This document shows positions 6,369 to 11,952 of a DNA stretch of 11,952 bases, piece by piece; the first letter of the stretch is position 1; every line of letters begins with the position of its first letter. The translations under genes were made by a program, and so were the position numbers. The stretch is taken from the NCBI GenBank assembly GCA_900766645.1, contig CAAFWD010000194.1, forward strand, positions 1-11,952. The letters run 5' to 3'. This DNA comes from an uncultured Cetobacterium sp. Its GTDB lineage: Bacteria > Fusobacteriota > Fusobacteriia > Fusobacteriales > Fusobacteriaceae. The notes beneath the pieces were generated by a model. The model was given only the letters and a program-made list of their open reading frames with translations, had not been told where the DNA came from and did not search any database.

Positions 6369-7440
6369 TTTTTATCTCCTTTTTTATAAAAATAATCTTT
6401 GCCAACCAAATTGCACTTAGTCCTGAAATTAATTTTGAAACTATAAAAGCTGAAATTACTTCCGGAGAAATTCCACCTACAAATCCTAATTGACCTCCAA
6501 ATACATATGATCCCCCTACTGCAAAAGCACTATTTATAATTTTGCTACTTTTATCCATTTTATTAAAAATTCCAAACATAGGAATACTATTAACTAAAGA
6601 AGCCATAAATCCTGATACTCCAGCATCATTAAGTCCAACTATTTTCCCTAAAAAACTTATTTGTCTGCTAAAATATTTATTTATAAAATGCAACAACGGA
6701 AATGCTCCTGCTAATGTTAAAGCTATTCTTATTATTATGCTCATAGCTTCATCTATTGATCCTAAACCATTTATTAACTTTACTCCAAGCATAGTTTCTA
6801 TTATTAATAAAGCCAGTCCAATAGAAATAATTCCTGTTATTATTTTTCCAAATACACTAAATCCCTTGCATACTTTCTCAGGAAAAAACCAAAGGCCTAA
6901 AGATATTAAAATTGAAAAAAATATTACTGGAATTAAATTGTACAGCACAAACGGCAATTTTATTCCTAGCATAATTCCACCAACTAAACATCCCAAAGGA
7001 ACTGTTACAATTCCACATAAAACTCCTTTTGCAAAATCTTTTTTATCATCTTCCTCTATCATTCCAAAAGCAACAGGAATAGTAAAAATTACAGCTGCAC
7101 CTAATGTTGATCCTAAAATCATTCCTGAAAAATCTACCAATTCTTTATTAATTGCTAAATCTCTAGCTAAAAAATATCCGCCCATATCTAAAGCTAAAAA
7201 TGAATTTACATATATTGATGGATCTATTCCCGTAATATTATATAAATATAAAACAAGAGGTCCTATCACCTTTGAAATAATTGGACTTAACCCCAATATC
7301 CCTGCCATTGCTAAGACTAAAGCTCCCGTAACGTTAATTCCATCTTGAAATTGTTTTCCATATCCAAGTTTGTTTCCCATAACTCTATCTAAACATCCCA
7401 GTACAGCAAAAAAAGCTAATGTATAAAATATAATTTTCAC
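6334..7440 (-). CDS. eutH: EutH family ethanolamine transporter
   Basis: A 368-residue polytopic membrane protein of the EutH family, which brings ethanolamine into the cell at low external concentration. Recognised from the N-terminal third: GLSPIISKVIGPLVLYLYNITGIDPSIYVNSF then LALDMGGYFLARDLA (about 82-96), followed by GMILGSTLGAAVIFTIPVAFGMIEEDD. About ten hydrophobic segments are visible. It is somewhat shorter than the E. coli protein (about 408 residues) but appears complete, with a basic cytoplasmic tail (KKEIKSERKEY). The start is GTG 7438-7440 with a G-run (7448-7453) as ribosome binding site, weaker than the AGGAGG sites elsewhere. No other eut gene (ammonia lyase, shell proteins) is in the window. 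It is the first gene of an overlapping run eutH-MATE-ybaK. Ethanolamine as substrate is inferred from the family. Confidence 0.93.
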   Translation of the reverse strand: MKIIFYTLAFFAVLGCLDRVMGNKLGYGKQFQDGINVTGALVLAMAGILGLSPIISKVIGPLVLYLYNITGIDPSIYVNSFLALDMGGYFLARDLAINKELVDFSGMILGSTLGAAVIFTIPVAFGMIEEDDKKDFAKGVLCGIVTVPLGCLVGGIMLGIKLPFVLYNLIPVIFFSILISLGLWFFPEKVCKGFSVFGKIITGIISIGLALLIIETMLGVKLINGLGSIDEAMSIIIRIALTLAGAFPLLHFINKYFSRQISFLGKIVGLNDAGVSGFMASLVNSIPMFGIFNKMDKSSKIINSAFAVGGSYVFGGQLGFVGGISPEVISAFIVSKLISGLSAIWLAKIIFIKKEIKSERKEYVKTIF

Positions 7441-7486
7441 AATTCTTCCCCCCTATAATACATTTACTATTGAGCATTCTTTATAA

Positions 7487-7495
7487 ATTATAACA
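7487..7495 (-). promoter_or_regulatory. Extended -10 promoter for the eutH-MATE-ybaK run
   Basis: On the minus strand TGTTATAAT (opposite 7487-7495) is an extended -10 element. There is no good -35 at 17 bases, but extended -10 promoters can do without one. The start would be near 7480, giving a leader of about 40 bases. The dyad at 7501-7518 occupies the expected -35 region. Confidence 0.5.
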
Positions 7496-7500
7496 TATTA

Positions 7501-7518
7501 ACTATTTTTTAAAATAGT
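7501..7518. repeat. Dyad in the divergent eutH / secreted-protein gap
   Basis: ACTATTTT-TT-AAAATAGT: perfect 8-bp arms with a 2-base centre, lying between the minus-strand extended -10 element and the plus-strand -35. It could be an operator for both directions. Because it is almost all A/T apart from one C and one G, chance is a real alternative. Confidence 0.35.
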
Positions 7519-7525
7519 AAAATCA

Positions 7526-7554
7526 TTGATTTTTTATGTAATTTCTCTTATAAT
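7526..7554 (+). promoter_or_regulatory. Promoter of the secreted 130-aa protein gene
   Basis: TTGATT (7526-7531) and TATAAT (7549-7554) separated by 17 bases; transcription would start near 7561, about 24 bases before the ATG at 7585. The boxes are identical to those of the plus-strand promoter at 1392-1420. Confidence 0.75.
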
Positions 7555-7584
7555 ATATAAATAAAACTTTTTAGGAGGACTATT

Positions 7585-7977
7585 ATGAAAAAATTAATAC
7601 TTGCATCCTTACTTCTTTTATCTTCATTTTCTTACTCTAGTTGGTGGGGAGATTTAGATGGCGGAGCAAGAGCTGCTATCGTAACTGGTTCTGCTTTACT
7701 TTTAGGTTCTCAATATAACGAGAGTGAATATAAACACCAACAGGATTTAAGAAACTTAGATAGAAATATTCGTAGACAATATGAAAGACAAGCAGTTATA
7801 GAAAATGCAAATAGAAAGTATCAATATATCCAAACTCCTGGATATATTGACCCTCAGGTAACATATGTTCCTGTTTATCAACAGCAACCTAGAAGAAATG
7901 CTAGAGTTATATACTCTGATAACAGAAGCCAAATATTAGAAATGCCTGATGGAAAAAGAATTATTTTAAATCAATAA
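7585..7977 (+). CDS. Small secreted/periplasmic protein of unknown function
   Basis: A 130-residue protein with a clear Sec signal peptide: KK, a leucine-rich core (LILASLLLLSSFSYS) and a likely type I cleavage site around residues 16-19. There is no lipobox cysteine, so it is not a lipoprotein. After a short WWGDLDGG segment comes a glycine/alanine helix (about 25-42, GGARAAIVTGSALLLGSQ) that may insert in or lie on a membrane. A highly charged helical stretch follows (about 46-80, rich in R, Q, E and N), then a proline/tyrosine/glutamine-rich linker (PQVTYVPVYQQQPRR), then a short beta-like tail (RVIYSDNRSQILEMPDGKRIIL). ATG 7585 has AGGAGG at 7573-7578. It has its own promoter and a strong terminator, so is monocistronic. 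I do not recognise a named family. The layout fits an outer-envelope-associated protein of a diderm bacterium; that is inference. Confidence 0.85.
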   Translation: MKKLILASLLLLSSFSYSSWWGDLDGGARAAIVTGSALLLGSQYNESEYKHQQDLRNLDRNIRRQYERQAVIENANRKYQYIQTPGYIDPQVTYVPVYQQQPRRNARVIYSDNRSQILEMPDGKRIILNQ

Positions 7978-8007
7978 AAAAAAGGTGTCTTTTGACACCT
8001 TTTTTTA
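7975..8007. terminator. Bidirectional terminator between secreted-protein gene and gltS
   Basis: GGTGTC-TTTT-GACACC stem (7984-7999) flanked by an A run on the left and seven Ts on the right (8000-8006), so it works as an intrinsic terminator on both strands. The stops of the two convergent genes (7975-7977 and 8005-8007) lie in its flanks. Confidence 0.93.
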
Positions 8008-9198
8008 TGAAAACATATTTACAAATACTGTTATTATCGATGCATTTACAAAATCTATAAATAAAGATCCTACTAATGGCAATACAAAGAATGCTGTTGG
8101 CGAAGGTCCATTTGCTGCTGTAAATGATTCCATGTTTGCCATTGCATTTGGTGTAGCTCCCATTCCAAATCCACAATGTCCAGCTGCCATTACCGCAGCA
8201 TCATAGTCTCTTCCCATCACTCTAAACGTTACATGATACGCATATAAAGCCATTACTGCTGTTTGAGCTAAAAGTATAACTACTAAAGGTACCGCAAGAG
8301 CTGCTAATTCCCATAATCTCATCGACATTAACGCCATTGCTAAGAATAATTGTAATGCAATATTTCCCACAACATTTATTGCGTGTAAAGGAATCTCTTT
8401 TTTTGCTCCATCCACAAGATTTCTAATAACTGCTGCTACCAGCATTGGTCCTATATAAACTGGTAAAACTACCCCAAGTTTCTTTGCTAATGGAGTTACA
8501 AATCCACCAATTCCCATTGCTAAAACTATAAATACAATCGCTTTAAATAGAGATTCCTCATTTAATATTGTCACTTCTTCAGTCTTATCTCCATTTTCAG
8601 ATAAAAACTCTTCCTCTTTATGTCCAACTAGCTTATATTTTTGCATTAGTCTTTTTCCAACTGGTCCACCAATTAGACATCCAGCTACCAATCCAAATGT
8701 TGCCGATGCTATTGCAACAGACATCGCACCTGTTGCACCTGCAGCTTCTAGTACAGGTCCAAAAGCTCCTGATGTACCATGCCCTCCTGTCAACGGTACT
8801 GATCCTGCTGCTACTCCAATTAAAGGATTCAGTTCAAATACTTTTGCTAATGATACTCCTACTATATTTTGTATTACAACTAATCCTACGGCTACAACTA
8901 AAAATGTGAATACTTGAACTCCACCTTTTTTAAGCATTTTTAAACTTGCTAAAAATCCTATCGTTGTAAAAAATGCAACCATTAAAAGATTTTTTAAAGA
9001 ACTTTCAAATCCAAATACAAATAAACCAGAATTATAACCTATAAGTGAAGCTATTGAAAAAATTACTCCACCAATTACTGGAGCTGGAATAAAGAATTTT
9101 TCAAAAAAATAAACCTTGCTTTTTACCCATCTTCCCAATAATAGTAAACAAACTGCGATAGCAAGTGTTTCTGCCATATTAAAAGTATACTCTAACAT
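8005..9198 (-). CDS. gltS: Sodium/glutamate symporter GltS
   Basis: A 397-residue inner-membrane carrier that takes up glutamate with Na+. It has the two inverted-repeat halves of the ESS family, each with its re-entrant-loop motif: GGHGTSGAFGP (138-148) and GHCGFGMGATPNAMANM (340-356). About ten hydrophobic helices surround a central charged cytoplasmic loop (about 190-217, KEEEFLSENGDKTEEV). The length is typical (E. coli GltS is about 401). ATG 9196-9198 has AGGAGG at 9204-9209. It has its own promoter but could also receive read-through from the Dph6-like gene 151 bases upstream, since no GC hairpin separates them. Glutamate uptake fits an amino-acid-fermenting lifestyle. The family is certain; strict glutamate specificity is inferred. 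Confidence 0.97.
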   Translation of the reverse strand: MLEYTFNMAETLAIAVCLLLLGRWVKSKVYFFEKFFIPAPVIGGVIFSIASLIGYNSGLFVFGFESSLKNLLMVAFFTTIGFLASLKMLKKGGVQVFTFLVVAVGLVVIQNIVGVSLAKVFELNPLIGVAAGSVPLTGGHGTSGAFGPVLEAAGATGAMSVAIASATFGLVAGCLIGGPVGKRLMQKYKLVGHKEEEFLSENGDKTEEVTILNEESLFKAIVFIVLAMGIGGFVTPLAKKLGVVLPVYIGPMLVAAVIRNLVDGAKKEIPLHAINVVGNIALQLFLAMALMSMRLWELAALAVPLVVILLAQTAVMALYAYHVTFRVMGRDYDAAVMAAGHCGFGMGATPNAMANMESFTAANGPSPTAFFVLPLVGSLFIDFVNASIITVFVNMFS

Positions 9199-9237
9199 CT
9201 TATCCTCCTGTGTTTTTTCTTACTAATTTGTATACTA

Positions 9238-9266
9238 ATTATACACAGAAATTATTTTTAGAACAA
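9238..9266 (-). promoter_or_regulatory. Promoter of gltS
   Basis: On the minus strand TTGTTC (opposite 9261-9266), 17 bases, TATAAT (opposite 9238-9243). The direct repeat TACTAATT at 9221-9228 and 9233-9240 lies over the -10 box and the start region and may be a regulatory site, though weakly supported. Confidence 0.7.
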
Positions 9267-9349
9267 ATATAAATAAAAAATATGATACATTAATATTTTA
9301 TATCTATTATTTACAATATATATTATCCATTCATTATATATATAAATGC

Positions 9350-9997
9350 TTAATAAAATATCAATTGACTAGGTTTTTCATCTATTTTTATTTCGTTTAT
9401 TTTTACTAAAACTTCATTTTTAAATAAAGGACCATTAAAAACAAATGTATGGTATTCTCCATTTTCACCACATACATCTGATCCTGTTTTCTTTATTTCT
9501 TCTAATAATTGTTTAGTTAAAATTTTCCCTAAAAACTCACTTCCCATTTTCTCTAAATTAACTTTTTTTATTATTGCTTTATATCCTAAATCAATAAATT
9601 CATTTACTAACCTTTCTCTCTCTTGTTGCCATAGTGGAAAAATTGCTTCAATACCTACTGCATCGCATCTATTCACACACCATTCTTTATGAGAAGTTAT
9701 ATCTATATCGCCAAAAATACACCCTTCTACTCCTAACCCTTTCATTTGTTCAAGAGCTTTTTCAAAGGTAGTTTCATAATTATCTCCAGAACACTCTACT
9801 AACAATAGAGGTATATCTAAAGAACATGAAACCTTTTTTAGATACTCTATAGAAATATCATGAAACCATGATTCTCCCTTTCCTTTGTTTACCGTTGTCA
9901 TTAATGCCACAGGGTCATACCCATTTTCTACAGCTCTATGCAATGAAAGCATACTATCCTTTCCACCACTAAATGACACAATAACTTTTTTTTTCAT
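9350..9997 (-). CDS. Dph6-like ATP-binding (PP-loop) protein, annotated family diphthine--ammonia ligase
   Basis: A 215-residue PP-loop ATPase of the ATP_bind_4 family. The adenylating P-loop is VSFSGGKDS (7-15), the family's GDIDITSHKEW (96-106) follows, and CGENGEYHTFVFNGPLF (176-192) is the hallmark C-terminal motif. In archaea and eukaryotes this family makes diphthamide on elongation factor 2 by ATP-dependent amidation. Bacteria lack that pathway, so the bacterial substrate is unknown and the common name should not be taken literally. ATG 9995-9997 is chosen because GGAGGAG (10002-10008) precedes it and the PP-loop normally begins within a few residues of the N-terminus; a 23-residue upstream extension would lie in the leader. 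It has its own promoter. There is no strong terminator after it, so it may read into gltS. Confidence 0.92.
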   Translation of the reverse strand: MKKKVIVSFSGGKDSMLSLHRAVENGYDPVALMTTVNKGKGESWFHDISIEYLKKVSCSLDIPLLLVECSGDNYETTFEKALEQMKGLGVEGCIFGDIDITSHKEWCVNRCDAVGIEAIFPLWQQERERLVNEFIDLGYKAIIKKVNLEKMGSEFLGKILTKQLLEEIKKTGSDVCGENGEYHTFVFNGPLFKNEVLVKINEIKIDEKPSQLIFY

Positions 9998-10037
9998 ATA
10001 ACTCCTCCAATTTTCCCGTAAGATTTTAATTAATAAT

Positions 10038-10066
10038 ATTATAAATAATTGATACTTTAAAAACAA
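10038..10066 (-). promoter_or_regulatory. Promoter of the Dph6-like gene
   Basis: On the minus strand TTGTTT (opposite 10061-10066), 17 bases, TATAAT (opposite 10038-10043). The start near 10031 gives a leader of about 34 bases to the ATG at 9997, supporting the shorter start over one at 10066, which would lie upstream of the transcript. Confidence 0.7.
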
Positions 10067-10124
10067 GTTCTTTTTTCTTTAACTTCTTTTCCTGCCTTAA
10101 TATAAAATATTTTTCATTTTTTAC

Positions 10125-10154
10125 TTGTATATTACATATAAAATATTGTATAAT
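10125..10154 (+). promoter_or_regulatory. Promoter of tcyP
   Basis: TTGTAT (10125-10130), 18 bases, TATAAT (10149-10154); the start would be near 10161, leaving a short leader before AGGAGG at 10172-10177. The leader is too short for a riboswitch or T-box. Confidence 0.65.
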
Positions 10155-10164
10155 ACATACAATA
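10144..10164. promoter_or_regulatory. Candidate operator over the tcyP -10 box
   Basis: TATTGTAT-AATAC-ATACAATA: perfect 8-bp inverted arms with a 5-base centre, covering the -10 hexamer and the expected start. The position suits a repressor site, and cystine transport genes are usually repressed when sulfur is ample. The protein that would bind is not known from this window. Confidence 0.45.
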
Positions 10165-10183
10165 CAAATTTAGGAGGCTTTTT

Positions 10184-11557
10184 ATGTTTTTAATTTTTCT
10201 TAATATTTTTATATTTATTATATTGTTATTTATTTTATATAAAATGCAACAATCTTATGTCCCATTTTCAAAAAGAGTTTTTACTGCCCTTGGTATGGGT
10301 ATAATTTTCGGTATTATTTTACAATTTGTTTATAGTCCTGTTCATGAAGTAGTAGAATCCTCTATTCAATGGTTTAATATTATTGGAAATGGTTATGTAC
10401 GTTTACTTAAAATGATCGTTATGCCTTTAATTGCGATTTCTATACTTTCTGCAATTATTAATCTTAAAGATGGCGGAAAGTCACTAGGTAAAATGGGTGG
10501 TCTTGTTATTTTAATGCTTATAGGGACATCTGCAATTGCCGCACTTATTGGTGCTCTTGTTGCTAATGGTTTTAACTTATCTGCTGAAGGACTTGAAATG
10601 GGAGTCAAAGAAGTTGCTAGAGCAAACTATTTAACAAATAAAGTTGCTTCTGTTGATAATTTATCTTTCACATCAAAATTAATTGAATTTATTCCTACAA
10701 ATCCCTTTTCAGATTTAACTGGGGCAAGAGATCTTTCGACTCTTGGTGTTGTTTTTTTCTCTGGATTTCTAGGAATTGCAGCTTTAGGAATTAACAATAA
10801 AAAACCTAAATCTTTTGAAACTTTTAAAAATATTGTTAACTCTTTACATGATGTTATTATGAGAATGGTTACCCTTGTTTTAAGGTTAACTCCGTATGGT
10901 GTATTAGCTTTAATTTTAAAGGTTGTGGCTGGAAGTCATCCTAATGAAATTTTTAATCTTGGTAAGTTTGTAATAGCTTCTTATATTGCTCTTATATTAA
11001 TGGGGATAGTGCACCTAATAATTTTATTAATTTTTAAATTAAATCCTATAATTTATCTAAAAAAAGTTTTTCCCGTTCTTGCTTTCGCTTTTAGTTCAAG
11101 AACATCTGCAGGAACTATTCCACTTAATATTGAGGCTCAAAAAGATAAACTAGGTGTTGATGAAGGAATAGCAAATATTTCTGCATCCTTTGGTGCTTCT
11201 ATTGGGCAAAATGGATGTGCTGCTATCTATCCTGCGATGCTTGCAGTTATGATAGCTCCTATTGTTGGAATAAATCCTATGAGTTGGTCATTTTTATTAA
11301 AACTTATCGGTATTATTACTATTAGCTCTTTTGGAGTTGCTGGAGTTGGAGGAGGAGCTACATTTGCTGCACTAATTGTTCTTTCTGCATTAAATTTTCC
11401 AGTTGGTCTTGTCGGTTTATTAATTTCGATAGAACCTCTTATTGATATGGGTAGAACTGCCCTTAATGTAAATGGATCTATGATAGCTGGAGTAACTGTT
11501 TCTAAAATGCTTGGCTCTCTAGATTTAAATACTTATAATAATAATTTTAATTCTTAA
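10184..11557 (+). CDS. tcyP: L-cystine:cation symporter, TcyP/YdjN type (DAACS family)
   Basis: A 457-residue secondary transporter of the dicarboxylate/amino acid:cation symporter family, most like TcyP (YdjN), which imports L-cystine. The first hairpin has the serine-rich SSRTSAGT (304-311) followed by IPLNIEAQ. The diagnostic FGASIGQNGCAAIYPAMLAVM (336-356) sits where glutamate carriers have a different NMDGT-type motif, and DMGRTALNVNG (421-431) closes the substrate and cation site. An extra N-terminal helix (1-20) precedes the core, as in TcyP (about 463 residues). ATG 10184 has AGGAGG at 10172-10177. It is a single-gene unit with its own promoter, a dyad over the -10 box and a strong terminator. 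Cystine import would supply cysteine for iron-sulfur proteins or for fermentation to H2S; the use is inference, the subfamily well supported. Confidence 0.93.
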   Translation: MFLIFLNIFIFIILLFILYKMQQSYVPFSKRVFTALGMGIIFGIILQFVYSPVHEVVESSIQWFNIIGNGYVRLLKMIVMPLIAISILSAIINLKDGGKSLGKMGGLVILMLIGTSAIAALIGALVANGFNLSAEGLEMGVKEVARANYLTNKVASVDNLSFTSKLIEFIPTNPFSDLTGARDLSTLGVVFFSGFLGIAALGINNKKPKSFETFKNIVNSLHDVIMRMVTLVLRLTPYGVLALILKVVAGSHPNEIFNLGKFVIASYIALILMGIVHLIILLIFKLNPIIYLKKVFPVLAFAFSSRTSAGTIPLNIEAQKDKLGVDEGIANISASFGASIGQNGCAAIYPAMLAVMIAPIVGINPMSWSFLLKLIGIITISSFGVAGVGGGATFAALIVLSALNFPVGLVGLLISIEPLIDMGRTALNVNGSMIAGVTVSKMLGSLDLNTYNNNFNS

Positions 11558-11582
11558 AAATAAATATAAAGATTTTAATTTT

Positions 11583-11621
11583 AAACAGCTCACTTTGCTA
11601 AAAGTAAAGTGAGCTGTTTTT
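11583..11621 (+). terminator. Intrinsic terminator after tcyP
   Basis: A 14-bp stem AAACAGCTCACTTT / AAAGTGAGCTGTTT (11583-11596 with 11606-11619) with a 9-base loop, followed by a T run to 11621. ACTTT (11592-11596) could pair instead with AAAGT (11601-11605), giving a smaller inner hairpin. Confidence 0.93.
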
Positions 11622-11647
11622 ATAAAAATATTTTTTTATTTTAATTC

Positions 11648-11676
11648 TTGGTTTTTATAAAAATTTATATTAGAAT
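11648..11676 (+). promoter_or_regulatory. Promoter of the AEC permease gene
   Basis: TTGGTT (11648-11653), 17 bases, TAGAAT (11671-11676); start near 11683. The -10 box lies in a tandem 8-base duplication (TATTAGAA at 11668-11675 and 11676-11683). Confidence 0.6.
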
Positions 11677-11711
11677 ATTAGAACAAATAATAAATACAAC
11701 AGGAGATTATA

Positions 11712-11937
11712 ATGAACCACTTTGAAATTTTAAAACAAGTCCTCTCTGACAAAAATATAGTTGGAGTTATATCTTCATCTATTTTTATAATGATGCTCGG
11801 TCTTTTTCTCGGTAAAAGACAAACTTTAAAAAGTAATTTATCTGCTCCTTTAGGAGAACTTATTTTAGTTTTAGCTATTCCAGCATTGTCTTTTAATGCT
11901 TTTATGAAAGATTTTAATATTGATATTTTTGTTACTG
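11712..11937 (+). CDS. AEC family transporter (auxin-efflux-carrier type), N-terminal fragment
   Basis: The start of a membrane carrier of the AEC family, whose bacterial members move malate, malonate or related organic acids. ATG 11712 follows AGGAG (11701-11705). About 75 residues are visible: a short N-terminal stretch (MNHFEILKQVLSDKN), a first helix (about 16-34, IVGVISSSIFIMMLGLFLG), a KR-containing loop (GKRQTLKSNLSAP), and a second helix with the family-like LGELILVLAIPALSFNAFMKDFN. The frame is still open at the right edge, but the bases from 11938 on are sequencing adapter, so the last residues in that reading (EIGRA) are not real. The substrate is unknown. The fragment is short, so the family call is probable, not certain. 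Confidence 0.75.
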
Positions 11938-11952
11938 AGATCGGAAGAGCAC
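11938..11952 (+). other. Illumina TruSeq adapter remnant (non-genomic)
   Basis: The last 15 bases, AGATCGGAAGAGCAC, are identical to the beginning of the standard Illumina TruSeq adapter. They are over 50% G+C in DNA that is otherwise strongly A/T, and lie exactly at the end of the given sequence. They should be treated as untrimmed adapter at a contig end, not as part of the permease gene. Confidence 0.95.

Noticed and set aside
6061..6420. Plus-strand open frame opposite the MATE 5' part
   Set aside because: Antisense shadow of the MATE gene and the end of eutH; no initiation signals or protein-like pattern.
6542..7348. Long plus-strand open frame of 268 codons
   Set aside because: It lies wholly antisense to eutH, whose family match is clear; the Pro/Ile/Asn/Lys-rich translation is typical of the complement of an A/T-rich membrane-protein gene, and it has no ribosome binding site.
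8568..8909. Plus-strand open frame rich in Leu and Gln opposite gltS
   Set aside because: Low-complexity antisense reading of a confirmed transporter gene.
9267..9349. Small RNA or gene in the A/T-only gap between gltS and the Dph6-like gene
   Set aside because: No GC-containing hairpin, ribosome binding site or open frame; TA-rich runs pair with themselves by composition alone.
9998..10066. 23-residue N-terminal extension of the Dph6-like protein
   Set aside because: A good ribosome binding site serves ATG 9997, the PP-loop normally starts near the N-terminus, and the extension's start lies upstream of the predicted transcript start.
10067..10183. Riboswitch or T-box leader upstream of tcyP
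   Set aside because: The predicted transcript start leaves only about 20 bases of leader, too short for such an element.

Overview
The window is AT-rich (roughly a quarter G+C by eye) bacterial chromosomal DNA. It is densely coded, mostly with strong AGGAGG ribosome binding sites and several TTGnnn-N17-TATAAT promoters. Low G+C, a signal-peptide protein that looks like an outer-envelope protein, and many carriers for amino acids, ethanolamine and organic acids suggest an anaerobic amino-acid fermenter, most likely in the Fusobacteriota (Fusobacterium/Cetobacterium/Ilyobacter type). That assignment is inference from style, not from a marker gene. I see no rRNA, tRNA, CRISPR array, insertion sequence or integrase.

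Layout. (1) 1-630 is the C-terminal part of a sigma-54 activator (AAA+ plus Fis-type HTH), cut by the left edge. (2) 644-2375 is a regulatory module. An S24 (LexA/CI-like) self-cleaving repressor on the minus strand faces a plus-strand unit encoding a 43-residue small protein and a 226-residue unknown protein. The gap holds promoters both ways and two related TACA-N4-TGTA dyads. (3) 2398-4161, minus: an unknown 124-residue protein preceded by an intact MATE exporter. (4) 4284-4559, plus: a small COG2388-type GNAT acetyltransferase. (5) 7440 down to 4586, minus: an overlapping three-gene run, eutH (ethanolamine carrier), a MATE exporter interrupted by an in-frame UGA, and a YbaK-type aminoacyl-tRNA deacylase. 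(6) 7585-7977, plus: a small secreted protein. (7) 8005-9997, minus: gltS (sodium/glutamate symporter) and upstream of it a Dph6-like PP-loop ATPase. (8) 10184-11557, plus: tcyP-type cystine symporter. (9) 11712 to the right edge, plus: the N-terminus of an AEC-family permease.

The genes do not form one pathway. The theme is solute transport (glutamate, cystine, ethanolamine, drugs/cations, probably an organic acid) with local regulation. Four convergent gene pairs each meet at one short hairpin that touches or nearly touches both stop codons.

Two points affect how the window should be used. The last 15 bases (11938-11952) match the start of the Illumina TruSeq adapter and are almost certainly not genomic. 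The second MATE gene has an in-frame UGA at codon 81, so it is either a pseudogene, a sequencing error or (least likely) recoded. The best candidate for something little described is the S24 repressor with its divergent small-protein unit.
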